NCBI GenBank assembly: GCA_047636495.1
Contig: JBLILH010000012.1
Coordinates: 1 to 64,000 of the forward strand
DNA: 64,000 nt
Source: Endobugula sp047636495
GTDB lineage: Bacteria > Pseudomonadota > Gammaproteobacteria > Pseudomonadales > Cellvibrionaceae
Reading direction: 5' to 3'
This document shows positions 17,225 through 27,197 of the stretch, piece after piece. Numbering within the stretch: position 1 is the stretch's first letter; every line of letters starts with the position of its first letter. The notes below the pieces were generated by a model. It made no database searches and was not told the DNA's origin. It saw only the letters and a program-made list of their open reading frames with translations. The position numbers were made by a program, and so were the translations under genes.

Positions 17225-20200
17225 CTACACCTCTATCCATATTCCCACTAACACAAAATACAGCCCAGCACGCATCTCGGTATTTTCGTTTTTAAACAGC
17301 TGTTTGTAACGTTGTAGCTGTTGTTGGTATTCGTCGGTTTGTTTTTTTGTAAAGGCTTCTAGTGTTTCGTTTTCTTTGGGTTGGCTACTTTTGTAGTCGA
17401 TAATCCAACGGGTTTTCTTGCCTTTATTATTGTTTTCAAGAAAGGTTCTATCAATAATATGTTGGCCTTTGGCGTTCCATAATTCTAATTCGGTGGCGCT
17501 CTGTAGGTGGGTGTTGTCTAGTAGCCATTGGCCGGTTTTGTCTTTTAAGGTTTGGCTAACCGCTTGGGTAACAGTGGCAAGGGCGCTAGTGAGTTTGTGG
17601 GGGCTAATGCCTTTTTGCGCAAGTTGGGTTTGCCAAATAATTTGTTGCTGCTGTATACGCTGAGTATTCCAGTGCTTATAACCGGTCTCGGTAATGTGCT
17701 GTAGCGCAAGGTGAATAACGGTACCTATATAGCGTTGCTCTCGTTGTAGTAGGGCATCGGGTTTGGCGATGTTGTCTCGTTCGTTATTGTCTTCTGGTGC
17801 TTGCGCTGTTTTTAGTGGTTCTTGTTGTGTTTCTTTTTTAGCACTATTTTCCACTAGTGACTCTTCGTTTGGATGATTAATGACTTCACCAAATAAATCG
17901 GTTTGTCTTTCTTCTATTGGAATGTTTTTCGCTACGATTTTTTCGGGTAGCGCTTTCATTTTGGCCAGTAGATTATTACCACGATAGGCGGCGAGTATAT
18001 TGTTGGCTTGTATAATGGGTGCTTGCCAATGTTCGGATAAACTCACGATAATGTTGGGATGGCTCAATTTATTTCTTGCTTTTTCTGTAGGGTTTTCTAT
18101 ATAAGAACGCTCGCTGCTAGCGTGTTCATCAGCGTTTGTTTCGTTGCAGCGAATAATATGGCGGTTGCTGGTATCGCTTTTTTCAATACTTGTCCATAGG
18201 CGGCTGAGTAGGGTTTGTTTACTCGGCGTTTTTAAGTCTTCGATAGTCAGTATTTGTTGGCCGTGAATACTTTCACTCTTGGGGTCAATGGCGGTATAGC
18301 CAACAAGGTGCAGTTGTTTAATGGCGCGGGTACAGGCGACATACAATACGCGGTCGGATTCGAGTTGTTCTTTTTCTTTGTGCTGGTGGCTAATAAAGTT
18401 GTAAATGGGATCGGTATCATCGCCGGTGGCATTCATTGGGCTAATAAGCAGTTGACTTTGTTGCTGGTGTGTTTGGGTTGAATAGCCAATACGCTCCAGC
18501 CATAAAATTAATTCTTTGTCGTTGCTTCTAGAACCTTTGTCTAAACCCGGAATAATCACACTATCAAATTCTAAACCTTTCGATTTATGAATCGTCATGA
18601 TTTGCACGGGGGGAGTCATGGCATCACTTTGTTTAATGCTTTTTGGTTTGGCGTAAAGATCGTTAACGGCTTTCTCTAAGTCGTTCCATTGCGCAATAGT
18701 GCCGCCTTGGTCGTAATGATCGAGTAGACCAAAAAAGGTATGTACATTATCTTCATCGCTGGGGTTTATTAGCAGAGCAGGGCCGCCCAGAGATAACCAA
18801 ACGCCTTGTATGTAATGGCGTAAACGGTGGCGCTTTTGTTGGCTAAGGGCTTGAGTAATGACATCGCTAAAGCGTTGCAGTTTTTGATAACCAGCAGGTG
18901 AGAAACCCACATTGTTGCGTTGACCTTTGTTAGTGCTATTGAATGTAGTGCTCTGTAATGTGACGTTTTGTATTAATAGCGGCCATTGTTTATCGGTTTT
19001 GTTATGTTCTACTAGGGCTAATAAATCACGCATATCTAGCCCGCACCAAGGTGCACGCAATACCGCTAGCCATGCTAAACGGTCGTTGGGGTAGAGCAAG
19101 GCTTTAGTGAGTGACAGGCAATCCAGTACGGGCATACACGTGTTAAGGCGATCAATTTCGGTGGCTTGATAGGGAATGTCGGCTGCGCCAAGGGCATGAA
19201 TAATATCTTGAGCATGTGCGCGGCTACGGACGAGTAATGCAATGCTGTCTTTAGGGTTAACCGCATGGGTGCGCTGTATAATATCGACTATGGCGGCGGC
19301 TTCGTCTTTACGTGGCGATGGCGTACTGTCGCCATAGGCCAGTAAGTGCGTTTGGACGGCGGGTATGTCTAGCGCGGCATTAAAACTCACCGATGGGTTG
19401 TAGCGTACAGCCCCACGATTGCTGTCGTTGTGGCTCGGGAATATGTGGGTAAAGCTATCGTTTACCCAATCGACAATATGGTGTTGTGAGCGAAAGTTTA
19501 CTTGTAGGTCGAGGGGTTCTAGTGCTATATCGCCTAGGCCGTATTCTCGTACATTTAAAAAGATACCTACGTTGGCATCGCGAAAGCGATAGCACGATTG
19601 CATGGCATCACCCACAACAAATAACGTGCGGCCATCGTCGGCTTGCCAGCCTGCCGTAATGCGTTCGAGCAAGCGCAGCTGGGTTGTTGAGGTATCTTGA
19701 AATTCGTCGACTAAAACATGTTGGATTTTGTAATCTAATGCTAGAGCTAAATCGCTGGGGCTATCAGGTTCGCCCAGTGCATCTAATGCAGCAAGGGTGA
19801 CCGCCAGGTAGTCGGTTTTTCCCAGTTGTTGAAACGCCAAGGTTAGGTTTTGCGCAAGGTTTACTAATACATGGGTGAGACTATCGAGCAGTTGCCATTG
19901 TTTGCTGTCGTAATGGGACGAGGGCAGTTTGCGTATAACGCCGAGTAGGTTTTCTAATTCGGGAATGGTCTTGGCTTGTTCGATAAAATCAACAAAGTGC
20001 TGCTTGTAAATTTTAGCGTTATCTTTTTGTTGTTTCGATAAACCTTTAGCCGAGGGTGCAAAAAATCCAATATCTTTGGTGGGGCTTTTGCGTAATTCAT
20101 TTTTTTGCGTCAGCAGTAACTCGGCGATACCTAACCACTGTGGTATGGCGTTAACATCGACGTCGGGCATGTCGGTTAAACCTAAACAGTGGGTTACCAC

Positions 20201-20998
20201 CGAGAGCGGATTTTTGGGCGCTAGCTCGGCACTCGCAAAGTTATTAGCGGCGTGGTCGGCCAGTAACGCGAGTTCGCCACTAATCGGCGCTAGCGCTTCT
20301 TGGGTGTTCAGTAAGTGTTCTTCGATCACATCGACCAGTACAGCCTCTAGGGCGCTACGCTGATCTTTTGATTGAAATAATATGGGCAGCCATTGGTCGC
20401 GTTTGCTTAACAGTTGTATCAATAAGTTTTCGATACTGTCGAGTTTGTTGTCAACGTGTTTTACTAAGTGAATTAAGTGGGCTTGCAAATCGTTTTGGGT
20501 ATTTAATTGCGCAAGGGTTTCGCGCGCGGCAATTTGGTAAGCCAGATTAGGATTGTCAAGAATCTCGGGCGTATGCCCTAGCTTACTTTCAAACGGCATT
20601 TGCTGACTAATAGAGCGGCATAAGCTATCAATGGTTGTAATGCGTAAGCGGTTAGGGCAGCTAAATAATTCCCATTGTTTTTCGGTATTACGGGCGAGTA
20701 CTGCGCGGGCTAAACGCCATGTGGTTTTTAAATAATCTGCTTCGGGTTCGGTGGTTTGTTGTTCGGCATCGCGTAGGGCATCTAAAATACGCGATTGCAT
20801 TTCAGCCGCTGCTTTTTTGGTAAAAGTAATCGCTAAGACATTTTCTGGCTCTTCGCACTGTGCGAGTAAAGCCAGTACGCGTTGGGTTAATAAGCCCGTT
20901 TTACCCGAACCTGCGGGTGCACTCACCGCAAAAGAGGCGGTAGTGTCGAGCGCATGAGCGCGTTCGGGTTGGTCGATAGGAATGTTTTTATGAGTCAT
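17225..20998 (-). CDS. addA: AddA-like UvrD-type helicase/nuclease (exonuclease V beta-like)
   Basis: The protein has 1257 residues. Superfamily-1 helicase motifs appear in order: Walker A APAGSGKT (27-34) with LAITFTKKAAAEMQ after it, the DEFQDT Walker B box (about 432), VVGDAMQSCYRFRDAN, LQVNFRSQHHIV, TIHKSKGLEFDSVIIP, and RVLYVACTRA. The C-terminus carries a PD-(D/E)XK nuclease core with IDRTFLE and WIIDYKSSQPKENE, the D-Y-K catalytic motif. AddA with AddB resects double-strand breaks to load RecA, in place of RecBCD. The AddB-like gene ends 64 bp upstream in the same direction, which supports the assignment. Confidence 0.88.
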   Translation of the reverse strand: MTHKNIPIDQPERAHALDTTASFAVSAPAGSGKTGLLTQRVLALLAQCEEPENVLAITFTKKAAAEMQSRILDALRDAEQQTTEPEADYLKTTWRLARAVLARNTEKQWELFSCPNRLRITTIDSLCRSISQQMPFESKLGHTPEILDNPNLAYQIAARETLAQLNTQNDLQAHLIHLVKHVDNKLDSIENLLIQLLSKRDQWLPILFQSKDQRSALEAVLVDVIEEHLLNTQEALAPISGELALLADHAANNFASAELAPKNPLSVVTHCLGLTDMPDVDVNAIPQWLGIAELLLTQKNELRKSPTKDIGFFAPSAKGLSKQQKDNAKIYKQHFVDFIEQAKTIPELENLLGVIRKLPSSHYDSKQWQLLDSLTHVLVNLAQNLTLAFQQLGKTDYLAVTLAALDALGEPDSPSDLALALDYKIQHVLVDEFQDTSTTQLRLLERITAGWQADDGRTLFVVGDAMQSCYRFRDANVGIFLNVREYGLGDIALEPLDLQVNFRSQHHIVDWVNDSFTHIFPSHNDSNRGAVRYNPSVSFNAALDIPAVQTHLLAYGDSTPSPRKDEAAAIVDIIQRTHAVNPKDSIALLVRSRAHAQDIIHALGAADIPYQATEIDRLNTCMPVLDCLSLTKALLYPNDRLAWLAVLRAPWCGLDMRDLLALVEHNKTDKQWPLLIQNVTLQSTTFNSTNKGQRNNVGFSPAGYQKLQRFSDVITQALSQQKRHRLRHYIQGVWLSLGGPALLINPSDEDNVHTFFGLLDHYDQGGTIAQWNDLEKAVNDLYAKPKSIKQSDAMTPPVQIMTIHKSKGLEFDSVIIPGLDKGSRSNDKELILWLERIGYSTQTHQQQSQLLISPMNATGDDTDPIYNFISHQHKEKEQLESDRVLYVACTRAIKQLHLVGYTAIDPKSESIHGQQILTIEDLKTPSKQTLLSRLWTSIEKSDTSNRHIIRCNETNADEHASSERSYIENPTEKARNKLSHPNIIVSLSEHWQAPIIQANNILAAYRGNNLLAKMKALPEKIVAKNIPIEERQTDLFGEVINHPNEESLVENSAKKETQQEPLKTAQAPEDNNERDNIAKPDALLQREQRYIGTVIHLALQHITETGYKHWNTQRIQQQQIIWQTQLAQKGISPHKLTSALATVTQAVSQTLKDKTGQWLLDNTHLQSATELELWNAKGQHIIDRTFLENNNKGKKTRWIIDYKSSQPKENETLEAFTKKQTDEYQQQLQRYKQLFKNENTEMRAGLYFVLVGIWIEV

Positions 20999-21062
20999 TA
21001 TTTACTTTTGTGAGTGTTTATAATATTGGTTGACGGTCAACAGTCAGTTTTTTTTTCGCTTG

Positions 21063-24000
21063 TCACTGTGAGCTGTCAACTATTCGCTGTAAACTTTCTT
21101 TTTCATGAAATCGATTAATGCGTAAATAGTCTCGCGCATAAGTTTTACTCGTGTCATCAAGATATTTGATGGCGCAGTCACCTTGTGTAAATTCAGTTAA
21201 TAATTGGTCTACTATCTGCTGCCAGTGTTCTAGAGTGCTTTCCCATGTGCTTGGTAGGCCCATTTTGTTTTTTTCGATATGGGTGATGCCCGTGGCTATA
21301 TCGCCATCGCCAATGCCTTTAAAAGTTTGATCGTTAATATTGATTTGGGCGAAGCTAATGCCTTTTACTTTATGTGTTTTTTCACTGTAAGTCACGGCGT
21401 AAAGCGGCATTTGTGGTTCTTTTGGCCGTTGGCTTTTCCATGCATTAATATTGGCTTGTCCAGTTTTGTAATCAATAATTAAATAACGCCCGTCTGGTAG
21501 TTGATCGACGCGATCGATACGAATAGTAATATGCATACCATTAACATGAATAGTACGCGCTTCTTCCATCGCAACGACGGTAAATGGCGGGCGTTGTTTT
21601 TCTACCTCAAACCATTGTGCCAGTAGCTGACTTTGTCGTTCACTTTCTATTTGGCAAAGAGTATCGCTAAGGTGTTTAGGCTTATGGCGTTTGACATCAC
21701 TAATGGCGATGTTTACCTGTTCGCTAATTAGTTGTGCGAGTGCGTCGTCGCTTAATGCTAATAAATTTTCTTGGCTATTGAGTTGCTGCCATAGTGCGGC
21801 CAAGCTGTTGTGTAAAATATTGCCTTTTTCGATATGCGAAAAGCCATTAACAGGTGCTATCGGTAGCGGTGCGCCGAGTCGATATTTTACAAAACTATCG
21901 AAGGGGTTTTCGGCTTGTGCTTTCAATAAGCCAGAGCCACCGGGTAATGCATTATGGGTAAACGCGGGTGCCGTGGCGCAGTCGATAATGTCGAGCGATT
22001 GGTTTTGTTGTAGCTGTTGATACCAATTTGCTAAGGCACCGTCAGTAGCTTGCGTATTGCCATCTATTACCGAAATGTCTATCAAGGGAATGTGACGAAT
22101 AAGCTGGCTCACTAATAAGGGCTGTTCGCTGTCGTCTTCGTGTGTGGGCGAGCTAAAAATAATAGTGTCGGCACAGTGACGATAATTTTCGGTGAGCGAT
22201 TGTGCATAAGCGAGTTCGCGCAGGCTACTCGCGTGGGGCATATTGTGGTCGCGCTGCAAGCGAATAGGTAGCAAAGAATTGGGTGCGGGTGCGGGTGGCC
22301 ATGCTTTTTGGTGTAAGCCCATGACCCAGCAGTGCGTAAAATGTAGGCCAGCGCCTTCGAGTACCCCGAGTATTTGTATCGGTGAGTCGGGGACTTTAGC
22401 CTGAAAGGGCAGTTGGTTTGCCATGCGTTGCAGTTGTTGCAAAGCGGTGTTGCTATCAATGGCGTTAAGTACACTGTCGAGGCTGGCAAAGGTTTCTAGC
22501 AGTTGATACCACAGTTGTGTTTGTTGATATTCTTGGCTGTCGGGTGCGCGCTCGCCGGGCCATTGCAATATGTTTAACTGTTGTAAGAAAATCTCTACCC
22601 AGCGTGACGGTAGGTGCTTGCCTTTGTTGGTGTTATGGGTAGAAAACTGATGGAATTGACTGAGGTAATCAAATAAGCCTTGCTGTTTAGTAGTAGATTC
22701 CGGCGTTCGCCGGAATGACGGAGTGTTATTGTCATCCGTCATAGCTGGCCCATTCTCTGTCATAGCTGGCCCATTCTCTGCCATAGCTGGCCCATTCTCT
22801 GTCATAGCTGGCCCATTCCCTGTCATAGCTGGCCCATTCCCTGTCATAGCTGGCCCATTCCCTGTCATAGCTGGCCCATTCCCTGTCATAGCTGACCCAT
22901 TCCCTGTCATAGCTGACCCATTCCCTGTCATAGCTGGCCCATTCCCTGTCATACCGGACTTGATCCGGTATCCTTTCGCATCTATCTTTTCTGCCCAATA
23001 ACGTAATGTATCGCCGCTGATAGTAAACGTCCCCAAAGACTGGAGTTTGTTCACTAAGGCGCAGCGGCGTTGGACTTCTGGAGTGTATCGCCCCCAAAAA
23101 GGTGAGAGCAGGCAATGTGTTAAAAATTCTACGTCCCACTCTTGGTGACGACCCCGCTGTTCTTGTAATTTGAGTAGTTGTAATGTGGCGGCAATTAATG
23201 GCGTATCACCTAAGGGTATGCCTGCTGAAAAGTTAAAGGGCAGCGTGTAGCGTTCGGTATTGGGTGAGAGACTGTGGGCTTCAAACTCTGCGCTAAAGGC
23301 TTGCTCGACTTGCTGACGGCACTGGCCTAAGTTTGGCACGATAATACCCACGCGACATAACGGTTGTTGCTTGATGCATTCTCGTGCCCATTGCGCAGCA
23401 GTTTGCATTTCTAAGTGGCTGTTTTCGCACTCTACGCGTTGGAGTGTTTGTGGCGTGTATGCTGAATGGGGTAATAAATCGAGCTGGTCACAGGCTTTAT
23501 CTAATTGCTCTTGTAGTAGAGGTGAAAGGTCATCAAAGCCTAGTAAATAAATATGGAGTTCTTGCTTGAGTTGTTGTTTGTCAAAGGCATTGCCAATAAT
23601 GCGGTAGCTATCTTCGGCGGTAATATAGTGTAGTTGAGACAGGCGCTGCTGAAAGCGTTTAATCCATTCACTAAATTGTGGGTTAATGTCTTTGTCTATG
23701 GAGTGAGGCGTGACGGACTGGTTCCAGCGCACTAAGGTAGTAAAGGCATTCGCTGCTTGTTTCGCTACGGCATCCACTTGCATTAAACCGCAGTCAGCGG
23801 TGATGCTCTCCCAAATAATACGTTGTTGCTCGCTACTTAAAATAGTTTGCGCCGAATCAGGATGCCCATGGGCTTGCAGCTGTTCCCATTGAGAACTAAA
23901 CCACTGCTCAATCACCAAAATACGTGGTGTTTCCCATACCGACATTGCCTGCGCCTGCTGATAATTCCCCCACGCTTGTAAGATCTTACTGCGTAGACGG

Positions 24001-24092
24001 TTATTAGGCGTAAGAATTAGACTGCCTGCTTGTAGTAAGGGCAAAATTCTAGAGATATCAAATAGTGGGGGGAGGTTGGTCACATTAATCAC
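21063..24092 (-). CDS. addB: AddB-like PD-(D/E)XK nuclease with in-frame minisatellite
   Basis: The protein has 1009 residues. The N-terminus (LTPNNRLRSKILQAW...) and middle match the inactivated helicase-like fold of AddB-type partners; there is no Walker A. The C-terminus has the RecB-type nuclease core: EKGNILHNSLAALW, TIRIDRVDQLPDGRYLIIDYKTGQ (D and D-Y-K catalytic residues) and QMPLYAV. It should form a complex with the adjacent AddA-like protein for break repair. Residues about 374-465 are an inserted low-complexity tract of MTGNGPA-type heptads. These are encoded by ten 21-bp repeats flanked by two palindromic repeats translated as RIKSGMT and SFRRTPES. The insert keeps the frame. The start overlaps murI by 8 bases, so the genes are probably cotranscribed. 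Confidence 0.82.
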   Translation of the reverse strand: MINVTNLPPLFDISRILPLLQAGSLILTPNNRLRSKILQAWGNYQQAQAMSVWETPRILVIEQWFSSQWEQLQAHGHPDSAQTILSSEQQRIIWESITADCGLMQVDAVAKQAANAFTTLVRWNQSVTPHSIDKDINPQFSEWIKRFQQRLSQLHYITAEDSYRIIGNAFDKQQLKQELHIYLLGFDDLSPLLQEQLDKACDQLDLLPHSAYTPQTLQRVECENSHLEMQTAAQWARECIKQQPLCRVGIIVPNLGQCRQQVEQAFSAEFEAHSLSPNTERYTLPFNFSAGIPLGDTPLIAATLQLLKLQEQRGRHQEWDVEFLTHCLLSPFWGRYTPEVQRRCALVNKLQSLGTFTISGDTLRYWAEKIDAKGYRIKSGMTGNGPAMTGNGSAMTGNGSAMTGNGPAMTGNGPAMTGNGPAMTGNGPAMTENGPAMAENGPAMTENGPAMTDDNNTPSFRRTPESTTKQQGLFDYLSQFHQFSTHNTNKGKHLPSRWVEIFLQQLNILQWPGERAPDSQEYQQTQLWYQLLETFASLDSVLNAIDSNTALQQLQRMANQLPFQAKVPDSPIQILGVLEGAGLHFTHCWVMGLHQKAWPPAPAPNSLLPIRLQRDHNMPHASSLRELAYAQSLTENYRHCADTIIFSSPTHEDDSEQPLLVSQLIRHIPLIDISVIDGNTQATDGALANWYQQLQQNQSLDIIDCATAPAFTHNALPGGSGLLKAQAENPFDSFVKYRLGAPLPIAPVNGFSHIEKGNILHNSLAALWQQLNSQENLLALSDDALAQLISEQVNIAISDVKRHKPKHLSDTLCQIESERQSQLLAQWFEVEKQRPPFTVVAMEEARTIHVNGMHITIRIDRVDQLPDGRYLIIDYKTGQANINAWKSQRPKEPQMPLYAVTYSEKTHKVKGISFAQININDQTFKGIGDGDIATGITHIEKNKMGLPSTWESTLEHWQQIVDQLLTEFTQGDCAIKYLDDTSKTYARDYLRINRFHEKESLQRIVDSSQ
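22697..22971. repeat. 21-bp minisatellite (10 copies) bracketed by two palindromic repeats, inside addB
   Basis: Ten tandem copies of a 21-bp unit (ATAGCTGGCCCATTCYCTGTC) occupy 22741-22950, with few substitutions. On one side is the perfect palindrome ATTCCGGCG-TT-CGCCGGAAT (22697-22716); on the other is ATACCGGA-CTTGA-TCCGGTAT (22951-22971). The whole tract is translated without stops in the addB-like frame. The unit length of 21 keeps the frame whatever the copy number. Confidence 0.95.
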
Positions 24093-24933
24093 TGTTGTCG
24101 TTGTTAATGAATAGGACTTTTCTTATATTGAATCTAGATAATGCTGCTTGTAAGTCCTGAACATGAGAGGTTTGACGAGTAAAATAAGCGGTATCGCCCT
24201 TGTTTTGGTCTATATACTTGGGTGCTTTTTCTAATGGCGGTGTTTCTAATAATGGCAGTTCTAACTCTTGCAACCAATATCCTACTCGCCGCGCAATGGC
24301 CGCGCCAGAATCTACCCAGTGAGTAATATTGGGTAATGCAATTTGTAGTTCTTCCTTAAGTAACGGGAAGTGGGTGCAGGCGAGTACCACCGTATCAATA
24401 GCCGAATTGTCTATAAATGGCTGGATAATCGGTTGCAGTTGTTCTTGTGTGATGGTTTTTCCACGAAGCTTTTTTTCGGCTAAGTGCACGAGTTCGCTAC
24501 TGCCGATCGAGATGATTTTACAGTCTGCGGCGAATTCGTTGATAAGCTGCTGAGTATATTCGCGCTTAACCGTTCCTGGCGTGGCAAGTAAACCGATGGT
24601 TTTAGAGTGGCTTAACGCCGCAGCGGGTTTGATCGCAGGCACAACACCAATAATAGGCTGTGAAAAGCGTTCGCGTATCCGCGGCAGAGCCACCGTGCTG
24701 GCAGTGTTACAGGCAATCACGATAATATCCGCCTGTGTTAATTGCTGAAGTTGATGAAGTACAGTATCGACCCGTTCAACCAGCTCTTCTTCTGTTTTTG
24801 TACCATAGGGGAATGCTGAATTATCGGAGGCATAAAAAAACGCACAAGCCGGATACTGTTGGCGTATTTCTTGTAGAATACTGAGTCCGCCAACACCGGA
24901 GTCAAAGACTAAAATTCGAACAGGGGCTGGCAT
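24085..24933 (-). CDS. murI: Glutamate racemase
   Basis: The protein has 282 residues. It contains the two catalytic cysteine motifs, ACNTAS and ACTHFP, and the N-terminal substrate motif FDSGVGGLSIL with YASDNSAFPYG. MurI converts L-glutamate to D-glutamate in the cytosol for murein synthesis. The length matches the family. Its 3' end overlaps the start of the addB-like gene by 8 bases, suggesting one transcript murI-addB-addA. It has a slightly extended C-terminus (FTRQTSHVQDLQAAL...) of ordinary type. Confidence 0.95.
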   Translation of the reverse strand: MPAPVRILVFDSGVGGLSILQEIRQQYPACAFFYASDNSAFPYGTKTEEELVERVDTVLHQLQQLTQADIIVIACNTASTVALPRIRERFSQPIIGVVPAIKPAAALSHSKTIGLLATPGTVKREYTQQLINEFAADCKIISIGSSELVHLAEKKLRGKTITQEQLQPIIQPFIDNSAIDTVVLACTHFPLLKEELQIALPNITHWVDSGAAIARRVGYWLQELELPLLETPPLEKAPKYIDQNKGDTAYFTRQTSHVQDLQAALSRFNIRKVLFINNDNSD

Positions 24934-25080
24934 GTCTTATTCTTTCCTTATACGATGATGTACAGTGACTGGGTATCTAGCCTGACCGGATTTGCTATTA
25001 TTCATCATAACAAATAATGTTGTAGAAAAAGCCAGTTAATTTTTGTAACGCATGAAAAATGTCAGTTTCGATGCGCTACT

Positions 25081-26418
25081 ATGGCGTTGATTCATAAAAC
25101 ACTAGCCAAAGATAAAAAGAAGGGAAATGGATTGAATAATTTTTTTACCGCTTACAGTGCACAGATACCAATAATTATCATTGGCTTTATAGCGGGTGCA
25201 GTGATTGCCGCTTTAATCACGGCCCTGTTGATTAATATAAGATCGAGACGACAAATGGCTCTAGTTGAGTATGAGAGCTATCAAGCTAAAGAAGCAGCAG
25301 CTGTTGCCAAAGGGCAACTAGAATATGTACAAAAAAGTATGCGTGAGCAATCAACCCTCTTGAGAGAAACTCGTTCTCAGTTAGGCAATGAGTTTGAGAG
25401 CTTAGCAAATCGTATATTTGATAGTAAACAACAAAAGTTTGATGCGCAAAATGCGATAACACTCTCTCACAGCTTAGATCCGCTTAAAAATCAGATTACA
25501 GAGTTTAAACAACAAGTTGCTAGCGCTTACGAAAAAGAAAATGCGGAGCGTAACAAGCTTGTCGGAAAGATTGGCGAGTTGCAGTTACAGACTCAGAAAA
25601 TTGGGGATGACGCTGTCAATTTAGCATTAGCCTTAAAAGGCGATAATAAATCTCAAGGTGACTGGGGTGAAGTTATATTGGAACGACTGTTAGAAGAGTC
25701 AGGGTTACAAAAAGGGCGTGAATATGACACACAAGTTTCTCTGAAAGATGAAATAGGCCGCCGCCGTAATCCTGATGTAATTATTTATTTACCGGAAAAT
25801 AAACAATTAGTGATCGATTCTAAAGTATCGTTAGCCAGCTACGAACGTTTCATGAGTAGCCATAGCAACACTGAAAAAAAAGTGGCGCTTAAAGGTCATA
25901 TAGATTCGGTCAGGCAGCATATTCGTGGCTTAAGTAGTAAGAGTTATGAGAGCCTTAAGGGTATTCAAACGTTAGACTTTGTGTTTATTTTTATGCCTAT
26001 AGAAGCCGCGTTTATGTTGGCCTTACAAAATGAATCCAATCTTTTTCAAGAAGCGTATGATAAGGATATCATATTGGTTAGCCCGACCACTTTAATGTCG
26101 ACTTTACGTACAGTGTCGAATATTTGGCGTTATCACAAACAACACAAAAATGCAGAGCTTATTGCTACGCAAGCGGGTGGTTTATATGATCAATTTGCGT
26201 TGGTTCTGGAGTCCTTGGATGATTTAGGTGGCCAGTTAGAGAAAACTCAAAATAGCTATCATAAAGCTCGAAGCCGTTTTTCAGAAGGGCGGGGTAGTTT
26301 GCTTGGGAGAGTAGAAAAGTTAAAAAAATTAGGTGCTAAGGCTAAAAAATCGTTACCTAAAACGTCAACGGTTGACGATCAAATAGATGATGAAAAAGAT
26401 AACATTGCAGGTGCGTAG
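25081..26418 (+). CDS. rmuC: DNA recombination protein RmuC
   Basis: The protein has 445 residues. It has an N-terminal membrane segment (about 29-51, IPIIIIGFIAGAVIAALI), then a long coiled coil (about 55-170). The RmuC nuclease-like domain follows, with GDWGEVILERLLEESGL, NPDVIIYLPENKQLVIDSKVS, and FVFIFMPIEAAF. RmuC limits genome rearrangement at inverted repeats; its core resembles endonuclease folds. ATG 25081 lacks a ribosome-binding site. An in-frame TTG at 25132 with AAGGGA upstream may be the true start, leaving the membrane segment near the N-terminus. It is divergent from murI. Confidence 0.92.
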   Translation: MALIHKTLAKDKKKGNGLNNFFTAYSAQIPIIIIGFIAGAVIAALITALLINIRSRRQMALVEYESYQAKEAAAVAKGQLEYVQKSMREQSTLLRETRSQLGNEFESLANRIFDSKQQKFDAQNAITLSHSLDPLKNQITEFKQQVASAYEKENAERNKLVGKIGELQLQTQKIGDDAVNLALALKGDNKSQGDWGEVILERLLEESGLQKGREYDTQVSLKDEIGRRRNPDVIIYLPENKQLVIDSKVSLASYERFMSSHSNTEKKVALKGHIDSVRQHIRGLSSKSYESLKGIQTLDFVFIFMPIEAAFMLALQNESNLFQEAYDKDIILVSPTTLMSTLRTVSNIWRYHKQHKNAELIATQAGGLYDQFALVLESLDDLGGQLEKTQNSYHKARSRFSEGRGSLLGRVEKLKKLGAKAKKSLPKTSTVDDQIDDEKDNIAGA

Positions 26419-26497
26419 TGTAAACCATTAATCGTAATATGTTAATGTCTAGATGTTGTTAAAAATTTGATTAAATTTCACGAATAAGAGGAATAAT

Positions 26498-26953
26498 ATG
26501 TGGTTAGTAATAAGTAGTATTGGCGTCATTATTATAGTGGTGTTATCGGTAGTTGCGTGGCGTTTACAAAGTCAAGTGAAGCAAGTTCATGATAAAAAAT
26601 TAGAGCAAAGGCAGCAGTATGATCGCCAAGTGCAAGATAAGCGTGACTCTAGGAATAAAAGTATCCAGATACTAGCAAAAAGCCTGGGAGAAGATCAGCT
26701 TAGCAAAACCGAAGCGGCAATTCGAATTGGGACTTTATTAGAGTTTCTAGGTATAGGTGATGTTGTGAGAAATGAATACAGTGCGTTTTTTCAATTGGCA
26801 GAAGCTACCGCACATATCCCTATTTTAGAAAAATGGAAGGTGTTACCTGCTAAAGAAAAGCTACGTTACGATAATGAGCGGGAAGCGTTAGAAGAAAAGT
26901 ACGGTGATTTTGTAGTTGATGCGGCTAAGCGTATACTGGGAAAGTATTTCTAA
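26498..26953 (+). CDS. DUF2489-type membrane-anchored protein
   Basis: The protein has 151 residues with one N-terminal membrane helix (about 3-23) followed by a charged coiled coil (25-55). The soluble domain has KSIQILAKSLGEDQLSKTEAAIRIGTLL and ends YGDFVVDAAKRILGKYF. It resembles the DUF2489 family of gammaproteobacteria, of unknown function. It lies 79 bp after rmuC in the same direction, with AGAGG before the ATG, so the two may be cotranscribed. Confidence 0.75.
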   Translation: MWLVISSIGVIIIVVLSVVAWRLQSQVKQVHDKKLEQRQQYDRQVQDKRDSRNKSIQILAKSLGEDQLSKTEAAIRIGTLLEFLGIGDVVRNEYSAFFQLAEATAHIPILEKWKVLPAKEKLRYDNEREALEEKYGDFVVDAAKRILGKYF

Positions 26954-27197
26954 ATTAGCACCCAGCTAACCATTAATGGTGCTAGCTTATATTACCGATA
27001 AATATAAGCTACTAAATTGTGCGCGAATTACCTTTTATACAGAGAGTTTTTTTTGCCTGAGCGATTAGCTTCCCAAAAGGTATGAAAGTTTTCGTGCTTT
27101 CAGATGACAATAAAGTTAACATCATCGTTATCTGGTTTCTTTACCATTAGATAAGAAAAAACATGAGCTGTGTATTACATGAAAAGTGGGTTCTTTA

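Noticed and set aside
22741..22950. Regular direct repeats that could suggest a CRISPR array
   Set aside because: The 21-bp units are tandem with no unique spacers, lie inside an open reading frame, and no cas genes are nearby.
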